64,000 nt of DNA from Ichthyenterobacterium magnum (GTDB lineage: Bacteria > Bacteroidota > Bacteroidia > Flavobacteriales > Flavobacteriaceae): NCBI RefSeq assembly GCF_003610635.1, contig NZ_RAQJ01000003.1, positions 186,001 to 250,000 of the forward strand. The letters run 5' to 3'. Below are positions 1-7,486 of the stretch, one piece after another (position 1 is the stretch's first letter; each line of letters begins with the position of its first letter). The notes under the pieces are model-generated. The model was given only the letters and a program-made list of their open reading frames with translations. It was not told where the DNA came from and made no database searches. Position numbers and translations under genes: made by a program.

Positions 1-1670
1 CCTCTAATAATTGGTTTTAGTTCCTCGTAACTCATTTCCTTATAGAAGTGAATGACTACTTTATCTGCTTCTGCAACCGATGTAAAATCTCTAATGGCTT
101 TACATATACTTCCTGCCAATAGGTCTGTTTCGTTTTGGTCAAAATATTCGAACTTTCTAAATAAGCCATTGTTTTGAAAACTAAAGGCACTTGCTATATA
201 CCGCCTGTTTTCGCCTTGATTGGTAAATGCACCAACACCAATTACTAATTCTTTTTTATCGGTTACTGCAAGTTTCCAAGGTGCACCACCTAATTTGGCG
301 TGAATTGCTAATGCCATATTCTGTAATGAGAATTGGAAGTTATATTGGTTCTCGATATTGACTACCATTTTCTCATAATCTACAACCTGTGTAACAATAC
401 CTTCGTTTAAAAAGAGTTCTTTTATTTGAATATAGATGTTTCGGTCTTCGGGATTTGGTGTAAACTTATCGAATGGGCTTAAATAAAAAGCTGCATAACT
501 TACATTTTCTTGGTCGAACGAAAGGTTCTCCAACTGCTCTGTGATTTCTGGTATTGGGTTGTTTTCGTTGGCAAACTCAATAAAATGTTCTTTAGACGTT
601 GAAGCCTTAATATTTACATAAGCCTCAATCCCTTTAAAATACTTTTTATCCGCAGTAACACCAGTTTTAAGGTTGTTGTAAAAGGTTTTAATTGCTTCTT
701 TATGTGACGTATGGTACACAAAGAAAAACTTAATGTTTTGGTTGTTGGGTCTTTTGTAAGGGTTGAGGTTATTCATTGCCAATTTAGGCACTAAATGTGT
801 TTTTTTATTACCGTATTGGTCTTTACCAAATTCCAATAATCCTACTTGTGGGTCGATGTGATTAATACGATTAAGTGGCACATCTATAAAGGCATCAGTC
901 TTAAATGGAAATATGGCTTTAAAATCTTCTGCAAACAGATAGTTGGTTGCAAAATTATTAATAAGTGCTACGTACTTTTGATATTTATTAATTGGTCTTA
1001 TAGGTTCCTCAATAGGTATATCTAATGCTCGTGCTAATGACAAATTAAAAATTGGGTATGCTTGCTCAAACTGAATAGCATTGTAAAATTCTTCTTTTTC
1101 CTCTGTATCAAGGTTCATTTGGTAATTGAAGGTTTTTTGACCATACACACAACGCTTAATATACTCTGTTTCCTCAATATCATTAACTGATTTTGTGAGG
1201 ACTTTTGACGTACCATCATACGATACCACAAGTTCTGGTAAGTCTGTTAGTGTTGCAAACAGTATTTTGAATGAGAATTTATAGTATAAATTATAGTCTG
1301 CTGTATTTCCTTTTTTTGAAGGCATCCAAACCTGTACATCACGTACAAAGTTTTTGACCACGATGTAACCCTTTTCTAAAAAGTAGGTTTTTAATTGGTG
1401 TTTAAGGAATTGTTTGTATATGCGTAGTTCTTTATCCTTTATTAAATTTATTTTGATACTTGGGGCATTGGGTATTTCTTGGGTAAATGTGGTGAAAATA
1501 TGCTCTAAACTTGATAAATCTGTATCTGGAAACGCCTCTTTTACCTGCTTTGAAAACTTTGATCTATGGATTGGATGGCTACCTTCAATATCTTCTAACG
1601 ATAGATATATAACAGGTGTACTACTTGGCCATTTAAAATTGAGTATGTTCGTCTTTAAGTGTTCTTGCAT
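1..1670 (-). CDS. Long prokaryotic Argonaute (PIWI domain), catalytically inactive; C-terminus cut by window edge
   Basis: An open frame runs from ATG at 1670 off the left edge, giving 556 visible codons without a stop. It is recognised as Argonaute by the C-terminal PIWI signature: the LGGAPW motif at about residues 460-465, then LVIGVGAF (about 475-482), and VVIHFYKEMS (His about 541). In active Argonautes the first strand carries the first Asp of the DEDX tetrad; here that position is Gly (about 480). The third-Asp region, usually IHRDG-like, reads IHFYKEM. At least two catalytic residues are therefore missing, so guide-directed target binding without slicing is expected. The roughly 450 residues before PIWI are enough for the N/PAZ/MID-type architecture of a long pAgo. 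It is the last visible gene of the operon, 46 bp after the HEPN gene. The family call is strong; the subtype is uncertain. Confidence 0.85.
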   Translation of the reverse strand, partial: MQEHLKTNILNFKWPSSTPVIYLSLEDIEGSHPIHRSKFSKQVKEAFPDTDLSSLEHIFTTFTQEIPNAPSIKINLIKDKELRIYKQFLKHQLKTYFLEKGYIVVKNFVRDVQVWMPSKKGNTADYNLYYKFSFKILFATLTDLPELVVSYDGTSKVLTKSVNDIEETEYIKRCVYGQKTFNYQMNLDTEEKEEFYNAIQFEQAYPIFNLSLARALDIPIEEPIRPINKYQKYVALINNFATNYLFAEDFKAIFPFKTDAFIDVPLNRINHIDPQVGLLEFGKDQYGNKKTHLVPKLAMNNLNPYKRPNNQNIKFFFVYHTSHKEAIKTFYNNLKTGVTADKKYFKGIEAYVNIKASTSKEHFIEFANENNPIPEITEQLENLSFDQENVSYAAFYLSPFDKFTPNPEDRNIYIQIKELFLNEGIVTQVVDYEKMVVNIENQYNFQFSLQNMALAIHAKLGGAPWKLAVTDKKELVIGVGAFTNQGENRRYIASAFSFQNNGLFRKFEYFDQNETDLLAGSICKAIRDFTSVAEADKVVIHFYKEMSYEELKPIIR

Positions 1671-1716
1671 AAATAATGAGGTGTTTTTGTATTTACATAT
1701 AGTGAGTGATTATAGG

Positions 1717-2448
1717 TTATAAATAGACATCGTACTTTTCAAGTTTTTCAAATAGACCTAATATATTTTCAATGATTTCATTAATAAAATTCTTGTTGTC
1801 AAATACCAAGTTGTAATAAACAATATCCCTATCTTTCTCCAATAAAATATATCTTCCTTTAGAAAAGGATTTTAGAGTATTATATTTTCTAATTTCATCA
1901 CCAAAGACTGTACTGTTATTGTGTACAATACAATTTCTCACTCTCCTTAAATTATTTATATATGACCAATGAGGTTCTAATTCTTTAATATCAACTTTAG
2001 CAGCTCTTGTTAAAAACAACTTTGCTTTTTCAAATTCACTATTACCACGTAAATCATCCAAACCAAACTCTTTATTATGCATTAAACAATAAGAATTACA
2101 CACGTCTTGAATAGTCCGTTCTATAAAAGAAAACAATTGTGTAATCATTGAAGCCCTAAAACTTTGTACAAAATCCCTATCAATTTCGATTACTTTATCA
2201 ACTAAAGTATCCTGTAAATGATTTAAATATTCATCCGCATACTTTTTAGGTTCAGCTTCAATTTTCTTCATTATTTTAGTATATTCCTTTTCGTGATTAG
2301 TCAAGGAACTATCAAAATGGTCTTCGACAAACTTTGCATAATTGCGAAAGGTTTGTAACTCCAAGTCTAAAAAGAAAATATTGTTATCTTTTCTGAAATT
2401 TGAAAGTGCGTTTATTCTTGACATTTCATTATTCTTTTTTTTGCTCAC
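1717..2448 (-). CDS. HEPN-domain protein (putative RNase effector), 243 aa
   Basis: A mostly alpha-helical protein with a clear HEPN-type motif R-N-C-I-V-H (Arg171 to His176, the R-x4-H pattern) preceded by RRVR and followed by N-N. In HEPN RNases of toxin-antitoxin, Abi and CRISPR effectors this Arg/His pair forms the active site across a dimer, so RNA cleavage is a reasonable inference but is not shown. The first ATG (2448) overlaps the end of the upstream deaminase gene by 20 bp; a second ATG at 2424 would start just after it. It lies between the deaminase and the inactive Argonaute and is a candidate effector for either. I recognise no more specific family. A structural HEPN (Cthe_2314/MAE_28990-like) without activity is the alternative. 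Confidence 0.75.
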   Translation of the reverse strand: MSKKKNNEMSRINALSNFRKDNNIFFLDLELQTFRNYAKFVEDHFDSSLTNHEKEYTKIMKKIEAEPKKYADEYLNHLQDTLVDKVIEIDRDFVQSFRASMITQLFSFIERTIQDVCNSYCLMHNKEFGLDDLRGNSEFEKAKLFLTRAAKVDIKELEPHWSYINNLRRVRNCIVHNNSTVFGDEIRKYNTLKSFSKGRYILLEKDRDIVYYNLVFDNKNFINEIIENILGLFEKLEKYDVYL

Positions 2449-4471
2449 TTTTTAAAAGTCCATTTTTAATCAATTCTATAACATCCTCATCAGAGAATTG
2501 GTTTTTACTTTCAAGAAACTCTTCGATTTCTTTATCTGATTTTTTTAAACTTTTTAATAAACTTTTAAATTGAATACCAAACTTATTTTTTTGTTTAATG
2601 TCAAGTGTCATAGAAACCTCATCTTTATAAGCCATAAAAGAATCATATAATTTATGATAAACGTTACCTATGGCTCCAGCAAAAGGTATCATTGTTGGTG
2701 TTTCTGTTCCACCTTTTAAAATCTGATCACTTGAAATACCTGGATAAGGGTCAATAAAATAAATTGTTCTAATACCTAATTGATAGGCTTTTTTAGCACA
2801 TAACTCACAAGGGCTTGCTGTTGTAAAAAGTATACCATTCTTAATACCTTGTCCTCCAAGTTTAGTAATTTGTAACATTGCATTTTCTTCAGCGTGTAAA
2901 GAACGTGTATGCACCTGATTTGCTTCACCTTCATAATGATTATGAACAGTCTTAAAGCAGAATGAACAATTTTTACCATTTAAATCATCTTTATTCTTGC
3001 TGTAGCTATCTTTAAAATAATCTGTCAAAGCAGTTGGGAAATTCTCTGGATACTCCCCTTTGTATTTGAATGAGGCATTTTGTGAGTGATTCCCCTTCTC
3101 AAACGGACTGTAATGATTTGATTCTTCTAATTCTTGTTTAGATTTTGGATTAATTATATCATTAATGTTCCTTAAATTACATGGTGTATGTCCTTTTGCA
3201 ACATCATTCCATCCTACCGACCTAATATAAAAATCTTCATCACTAATAGCTGCGCCAACATTTCTTGAAATACACCCTGAATTTAATTTTGCCGTATGAG
3301 CTATTTGCATACACCTTTCTGGTGAACTCGGGGTTAATAAACCCGGTTGAGCAATTAAAGCCATTAACTTTAATAATTGCTCTTCTCTTGTAATGAAATT
3401 ACGTTCCTTGAATTTTTCATTTAAATGCAAATCAAAAAACGTCTTTATATCCTCTTTTTTTAAGTTAAGTATATGATAATCGCTTTTCTGAATACAATTT
3501 TCAACATCAGGGGAAGAAAATAAACCTTTTGAAAAATCACCTGTTTTATATTCAACTTCATCAAGCTCCAACAGCTTATTTGCTACCTTTTCCCTCTCTA
3601 TCTCGTCATCTATAATATGTTCAAGTCTTTTTTGTATTCTTCTTTTTGAATTTCCTATTACATCTTTAGTAGCGAGCATGTAAAATGCTGAATATCTTTC
3701 TTTAAAAAACATTATCTCTAATGAGTTTCTTAAAGAGTCTATTACTATTCTTGTTGGCATACCATTATTATTAGCCTTTCGTGCCTTAATTAGCCTATTT
3801 ATAACCTCCGCAATTGTATAAACATGCTTAATTCCTTCCCCTTTCTCTTTAAGAGGATGGCCTGTTTGCCTAATATTACATGCTAAATAATGTAAGAAAA
3901 GTGTACGTCTGAAAAATCCATATTTTTCTAAAGCCATAAATAATTTATGACAAAAATGCTTAAAGTCTGATTTAAAGAAAATCTCATTTAGTTTAGACAA
4001 ATCATCTTTAGATTTAATATCTTTTACCTCACCTAAACTTTTTATGTCATCTATTAATTCCTTGTATTCCAAATGAAGATTGACAATATCTTTAAATACA
4101 TTTGATACAATATCCGAATTATCTTCACCTAATTTTTCTACAAAATATTTCTCTAAAATCTTTCTTAAAAACTTTAGGTTACCTCCCTCTTTGTTAAATA
4201 GATAAAAAACAATTACGTTTTTATACATTATTTTTTCAAAAGGAATCCAATTTCCTTTGAACTCCATAAATTCATTTAAAATCTTATACTTCCTATAAAA
4301 AAGATCTCTTGGGTCGAAATCGGAAAGAGGTCTTAACCCATCTTGCTTTTTGAATTTAGTGTAGCTATAAGTTAAGTGATTTGCTACCTTGGTACAACCT
4401 GACCCCGTACGGCCTGTTAAACCTATTACTACAAAATCTCGCCTTAATGAATATAAATTGTCTAATTTCAT
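2429..4471 (-). CDS. P-loop/deoxycytidylate deaminase fusion, AvcD-type anti-phage deaminase
   Basis: A 680-aa two-domain protein. The N-terminus has a kinase-like Walker A, GRTGSGCT (residues 20-27), after a hydrophobic strand. The C-terminus has a zinc-dependent cytidine/dCMP deaminase core: His526-Ala-Glu528 and Pro-Cys555-Glu-Leu-Cys558, with further Cys and His residues just upstream. This order is that of AvcD and related antiviral dCTP/dCMP deaminases, which deplete deoxycytidine nucleotides during phage infection. Those families are often held inactive by a neighbouring RNA (AvcI); here only 17 bp separate it from the upstream gene, leaving no room for such an RNA immediately 5'. The long middle segment (about 40-370) is unassigned. 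Its place behind an XRE regulator and next to HEPN and Argonaute genes supports a defence role. The deaminase assignment is strong; the antiviral role is inferred. Confidence 0.85.
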   Translation of the reverse strand: MKLDNLYSLRRDFVVIGLTGRTGSGCTKVANHLTYSYTKFKKQDGLRPLSDFDPRDLFYRKYKILNEFMEFKGNWIPFEKIMYKNVIVFYLFNKEGGNLKFLRKILEKYFVEKLGEDNSDIVSNVFKDIVNLHLEYKELIDDIKSLGEVKDIKSKDDLSKLNEIFFKSDFKHFCHKLFMALEKYGFFRRTLFLHYLACNIRQTGHPLKEKGEGIKHVYTIAEVINRLIKARKANNNGMPTRIVIDSLRNSLEIMFFKERYSAFYMLATKDVIGNSKRRIQKRLEHIIDDEIEREKVANKLLELDEVEYKTGDFSKGLFSSPDVENCIQKSDYHILNLKKEDIKTFFDLHLNEKFKERNFITREEQLLKLMALIAQPGLLTPSSPERCMQIAHTAKLNSGCISRNVGAAISDEDFYIRSVGWNDVAKGHTPCNLRNINDIINPKSKQELEESNHYSPFEKGNHSQNASFKYKGEYPENFPTALTDYFKDSYSKNKDDLNGKNCSFCFKTVHNHYEGEANQVHTRSLHAEENAMLQITKLGGQGIKNGILFTTASPCELCAKKAYQLGIRTIYFIDPYPGISSDQILKGGTETPTMIPFAGAIGNVYHKLYDSFMAYKDEVSMTLDIKQKNKFGIQFKSLLKSLKKSDKEIEEFLESKNQFSDEDVIELIKNGLLKSEQKKE

Positions 4472-4488
4472 TTACATATTTTAAGAAG

Positions 4489-4812
4489 TTAGTTCTCTAA
4501 TTTTTTTAATTCTTCAACAGTATAGTCTTTTGTATTTTGTGGACGAATAGAATAGCCTGCATAACCAGGGTAACCAGGATAACCAGGGTAACCAGGATAA
4601 CCAGGGTAACCAGGATAACCTCTATAAGGAAAATTGAGTATTTTGTAGAAACGGTCATTATCAAAAATACTCCCCAAATAATTACCTTTTTTATCAACTG
4701 CGTGTTCGTCATCCCAAGGGAACCAACCAATCCAATTAGCATTACTATTAAAAAGATAACTATCTATTTTAAAAGCAATCCAGTTACCGCTTGAGTTAAA
4801 CAAATATTTCAT
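4489..4812 (-). CDS. Small beta-repeat protein with Gly-Tyr-Pro tandem tract
   Basis: A 107-aa protein. Residues 1 to about 55 contain three related units of the form aromatic/Val-x-x-x-G/A-N-W/Y-I/L, the look of a small beta-flower or beta-propeller-like repeat fold. These are followed by PYRGYP and six further GYP/GYA triplets, then a polar tail with VEELKKLEN. It overlaps the upstream XRE gene by 4 bp (ATGA), so the two are translationally coupled, and lies 17 bp before the deaminase gene. Function is unknown. Coupling to a regulator and a potentially toxic enzyme suggests a sensor, adaptor or antitoxin role; that is inference. The fold resemblance is from pattern only. Confidence 0.7.
   Translation of the reverse strand: MKYLFNSSGNWIAFKIDSYLFNSNANWIGWFPWDDEHAVDKKGNYLGSIFDNDRFYKILNFPYRGYPGYPGYPGYPGYPGYPGYAGYSIRPQNTKDYTVEELKKLEN
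4561..4620 (-). repeat. In-frame 9-bp tandem repeat encoding Gly-Tyr-Pro
   Basis: Six full copies and one partial copy of a 9-bp unit lie inside the small beta-repeat gene. The units alternate between ATAACCAGG and GTAACCAGG on the plus strand, giving an 18-bp higher-order period. Because 9 is a multiple of 3, copy-number change by slippage would lengthen or shorten the GYP tract without a frameshift. Confidence 0.9.
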
Positions 4813-5111
4813 AAACTCTCATTTTTTTCAATCTTACTAATTTTTTCTTCAGCTATTTTGAGGATTTCCGTACTGTCTTTTTCGTTTTTTATCATTTGTA
4901 CAATCTGTTCGGACATCCAAAGCTTAATTAATTTGCTTTCATCTACTTTTAATTCTTTTGCAAATGCTATTACCTGCTCTCGTCTTGCCAAACGGTTTCC
5001 TCGTTCAATCTTGCTTAAATAAGCCACATCCATATTGATATTAGCAGCCATTTCCCTTAATAGCAAATTGCGCTTTTCGCGTAATGAGCGTATGTATTCG
5101 CCAAACTCCAT
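4809..5111 (-). CDS. XRE-family helix-turn-helix regulator
   Basis: A 100-aa protein with an N-terminal HTH_3 domain at about residues 4-60 (IRSLREKRNLLLREMAANI, then VAYLSKIERGNR), and a short helical C-terminal tail rich in Lys and Glu. It is the first gene of the minus-strand defence-like operon. It overlaps the next gene by ATGA. A perfect inverted repeat TTAGAC-N12-GTCTAA starts 12 bp upstream of its start codon and is a good candidate autoregulatory operator. It is likely the controller of the whole operon, comparable to C-proteins and antitoxin-type XRE repressors of defence loci; this role is inferred from position. Confidence 0.9.
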   Translation of the reverse strand: MEFGEYIRSLREKRNLLLREMAANINMDVAYLSKIERGNRLARREQVIAFAKELKVDESKLIKLWMSEQIVQMIKNEKDSTEILKIAEEKISKIEKNESL

Positions 5112-5122
5112 AATAGCATTAA

Positions 5123-5146
5123 TTAGACTTGTCAGATTTTGTCTAA
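5123..5146. promoter_or_regulatory. Candidate XRE operator: inverted repeat TTAGAC-N12-GTCTAA
   Basis: A perfect 6-bp inverted repeat with half-site centres 18 bp apart lies 12 bp upstream of the XRE start codon. The left arm overlaps a smaller palindrome, GACTTGTC. Position and symmetry fit a dimeric XRE repressor acting on its own promoter. Confidence 0.5.
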
Positions 5147-5466
5147 TGTAAGAAAAAGAAAAAAAGAAGTAAGAAAAAGATATAAACAGTTATTAACAGA
5201 AAGTGAGGAAGTTAAGGAAATAAGGAAACTGTATTACTACACAAAGAAATGAGGATTTAAAATCCTCGTTTCCTTAACCGTGTTCGTACAGCTGATGCGG
5301 TGGTCTTTTTCAGGTTTTTGTTTAAGCAGTATTCTCAAAAGACCTACGACCAAAATTCGTCTGCTGATGTAATTACAGCATTGAATTTAAGATATTTACA
5401 GGAATATTGACCAAAATAAAATTACTCTAAATCCTCAATTCCTTTAAATCCTTAACAACTCATTTA
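5147..5466. other. Intergenic region with palindromes, imperfect direct repeats and a small open-frame remnant
   Basis: There is no intact gene between the XRE operator and dps. A nested inverted repeat pairs TAAGGAAAC (5221-5229) with GTTTCCTTA (5268-5276), with an inner near-palindrome GAGGATTT/AAATCCTC (5251-5267). A related stretch, AAATCCTC followed by TTCCTT and later TTAAC, recurs at 5429-5456. The two copies thus flank about 150 bp that contain a stop-terminated open frame without an ATG. A purine-rich, plus-strand AAG/GAA tract covers 5150-5190. Confidence 0.55.
5261..5410 (+). pseudogene. Possible gene remnant (49 codons, no ATG)
   Basis: A plus-strand frame open from just after a stop at 5258-5260 to TGA at 5408-5410, with codon usage that looks protein-like (RTADAVVFF near the start, ITALNLRYLQEY at the end). 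There is no ATG; the only alternative start is GTG at 5300. It may be the C-terminal scrap of a gene lost when the two cargo blocks were joined. I do not recognise the family, and chance cannot be excluded. Confidence 0.3.
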
Positions 5467-5937
5467 TTATAAGCTTGCTCGAAGCATCCAAGCCATTTTT
5501 TCGTGCTCTTCCAATAATGACCCCAACATACCAGAAGTACCTTCATCATTGTAAGAATTATTTATGTTATTTATGTTTTCACGAATAGAGTAAACAATAC
5601 TTTCATGGTCAGACAGTAATGCTTTAATATAATCGTTACTATTGTTCTTGCCTTCGAATTTTTCTGTAAGATGGGTTAAATCCAAAAATTCGGCTAAAGT
5701 ACCTGGTGTATAATGACCTATACTTCTAATACGTTCTGCAACGGTATCAATAAAACCATCTATTTGTCCAAACTGTTCTTCAAAAAACAAATGCATCGGT
5801 TTAAAGTCTGCTCCTTCTATATTCCAGTGTGCCTTTTTAGTCTTTGTGATAAGTATATACTCATCTGCTAATAGTTTAGATAATATTTCTGCAACTGCAT
5901 TAGCATTTTCACTTGTTAATCCAATATGTGTTTTCAT
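5467..5937 (-). CDS. dps: Dps, DNA-binding ferritin-like protein
   Basis: A 156-aa four-helix ferritin-like protein of normal Dps length. The inter-subunit ferroxidase ligands are all present with the exact spacing of Listeria innocua Dps: His37, His49, Asp64 and Glu68 (gaps 12, 15, 4), in the contexts KKAHWNIEG and FGQIDGFIDTVAERIR. It oxidises Fe(II) with hydrogen peroxide and stores the iron in a 12-mer shell, protecting DNA. It begins the stress cargo block and may be a second copy beside a chromosomal dps. The start is the only sensible ATG. Confidence 0.95.
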   Translation of the reverse strand: MKTHIGLTSENANAVAEILSKLLADEYILITKTKKAHWNIEGADFKPMHLFFEEQFGQIDGFIDTVAERIRSIGHYTPGTLAEFLDLTHLTEKFEGKNNSNDYIKALLSDHESIVYSIRENINNINNSYNDEGTSGMLGSLLEEHEKMAWMLRASL

Positions 5938-6179
5938 AATTAATGATGTTTATAAGGTGTTTCTATTAAGTGTAATGATAATCTGTCTAATTTAAGGATT
6001 AAATTTTACTTGAAATATTTGTTCAAGAAACATTTGTTAGATACTAAAAGTAACTCTAAATGATACGAAACAGGATAATTTAACTTTATAATTAGCAATA
6101 ATTTGCTTATATTTAGGATCTACCGTCATCACCAAAAGGTTGGTAAAAAAGAAATCAATTAACTAAAACACAAAAAAGT

Positions 6180-7379
6180 ATGTCAAGTAACAGAGGAGTT
6201 GTCTACAAAGGGGCTTGGAATTTAGAAGTAAATGATATTGCCTATCCCAAATTTCAAGATCCAAGAGGAAAAGATATTCATCATGCCGTAATCATTAAAG
6301 TGGTTTCTACCAACATTTGTGGTAGTGACCAACACATTTTTAGAGGACGTTTTACTGTTCCTGTTGGACATGTATTGGGTCATGAAATTACGGGTGAAGT
6401 TGTAGAGATTGGTAAAGATGTTGAATTTCTAAAAGTAGGAGATATAGTCTCCGTACCTTTCAATGTTTCCTGCGGACGTTGTAGAAATTGTAAGAAAGGA
6501 AATACTGATGTATGTGAGACAGTTAATCCAGAAGCTCCTGTAGGTGCTTATGGTTTTGATTTGGGCGGATGGCTTGGTGGACAATCGGAATATTGCTTAA
6601 TACCTTATGCTGATTTTCAATTACTGAAATTTCCAGACAGGGAGCAGGCATTGGATAAAATGCTGGACTTAACATTAGTGTCTGATATTCTTCCAACAGG
6701 ATACCACGGTGCTTTTGCCGCAGGTGTTACTACGGGGTCGACTGTTTATATTGCTGGTGCAGGACCTGTAGGTCGATGTGCTGCCGAATCTGCTAAACTT
6801 TTGGGAGCATCATGCGTCATTGTTGGTGATATGAACAAAGACCGTTTAGAACTGGTGAAAAAAGCAGGAATGGAAACCGTAGACTTAACTTTGGATGCAA
6901 GCGTAGCTGAACAAATTGAGCAAATTCTTGGAGTTCCTGAAGTAGATGCAGGAGTAGATGCTGTTGGATATGAAGCACACGGACATGGGGATGAGGATTA
7001 TAAGAAAGAAAATCCGAATGCCGTAATCAATGACCTCTTTGACGTTGTACGTGCAAGTGGTGGTATAGGCATTCCAGGGATTTATACTCCTGTTGACCCG
7101 GGCGGAAGAGATGAAAACGCTAAACAAGGAAAACTGACTGTTGATTGGGGTAAAGGCTGGTTAAAATCATTACGTATCCAGACAGGTATGGCACCGATAG
7201 GGAAATACAATTATCAGATAATGCAAGCCATTCTTTGGGATAGAATCTCTATGAAAACTATTATGAACCCAGAGGTTATTACTTTAGATGAAGCACCTCA
7301 AGCTTATCAAGATTTTTCTGATGGCTCGAATAAGAAGTTTGTTATCGATCCACACGGTATGCTAAAGGGACGTTATTAA
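6180..7379 (+). CDS. fdhA: Glutathione-independent formaldehyde dehydrogenase / dismutase-type zinc dehydrogenase
   Basis: A 399-aa medium-chain zinc dehydrogenase, matching the length and sequence style of Pseudomonas putida formaldehyde dehydrogenase. The catalytic zinc site is Cys47 (NICGSDQH) and His68-Glu69 (GHVLGHE). The structural zinc loop is CGRCRNCKKGNTDVC near residues 98-112, and the NAD-binding glycine motif is AGAGPVG. It oxidises formaldehyde to formate with tightly bound NAD. It is the only plus-strand gene of the cargo block, with its own terminator at 7403-7432. Its place between Dps and an oxidoreductase suggests aldehyde or electrophile detoxification. Dismutase versus dehydrogenase activity cannot be told from sequence alone. 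Confidence 0.92.
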   Translation: MSSNRGVVYKGAWNLEVNDIAYPKFQDPRGKDIHHAVIIKVVSTNICGSDQHIFRGRFTVPVGHVLGHEITGEVVEIGKDVEFLKVGDIVSVPFNVSCGRCRNCKKGNTDVCETVNPEAPVGAYGFDLGGWLGGQSEYCLIPYADFQLLKFPDREQALDKMLDLTLVSDILPTGYHGAFAAGVTTGSTVYIAGAGPVGRCAAESAKLLGASCVIVGDMNKDRLELVKKAGMETVDLTLDASVAEQIEQILGVPEVDAGVDAVGYEAHGHGDEDYKKENPNAVINDLFDVVRASGGIGIPGIYTPVDPGGRDENAKQGKLTVDWGKGWLKSLRIQTGMAPIGKYNYQIMQAILWDRISMKTIMNPEVITLDEAPQAYQDFSDGSNKKFVIDPHGMLKGRY

Positions 7380-7402
7380 TTTCAAAGAAAATAGATAAAA
7401 TT

Positions 7403-7436
7403 AAAGGGGATGATTTAAAAATTATCCCCTTTTTTA
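7403..7436. terminator. Rho-independent terminator after fdhA
   Basis: A nine-base stem AAAGGGGAT/ATCCCCTTT (7403-7411 with 7424-7432) is followed by a T run, 24 bp after the fdhA stop. The A-rich left flank may let it act for the convergent oxidoreductase gene as well. Confidence 0.9.
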
Positions 7437-7486
7437 TACCGATTTAGTAATAAAAAATTGTTTGTTATTGTTCAAGGCTTTACTTG

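Noticed and set aside
1414-1722. Plus-strand open frame of about 100 codons
   Set aside because: It is antisense to the start of the Argonaute gene, has no family features and is explained by that gene's codon bias.
4561-4620. Short direct repeats that could be mistaken for a CRISPR
   Set aside because: The unit is 9 bp, there are no spacers and the tract is in frame inside a gene.
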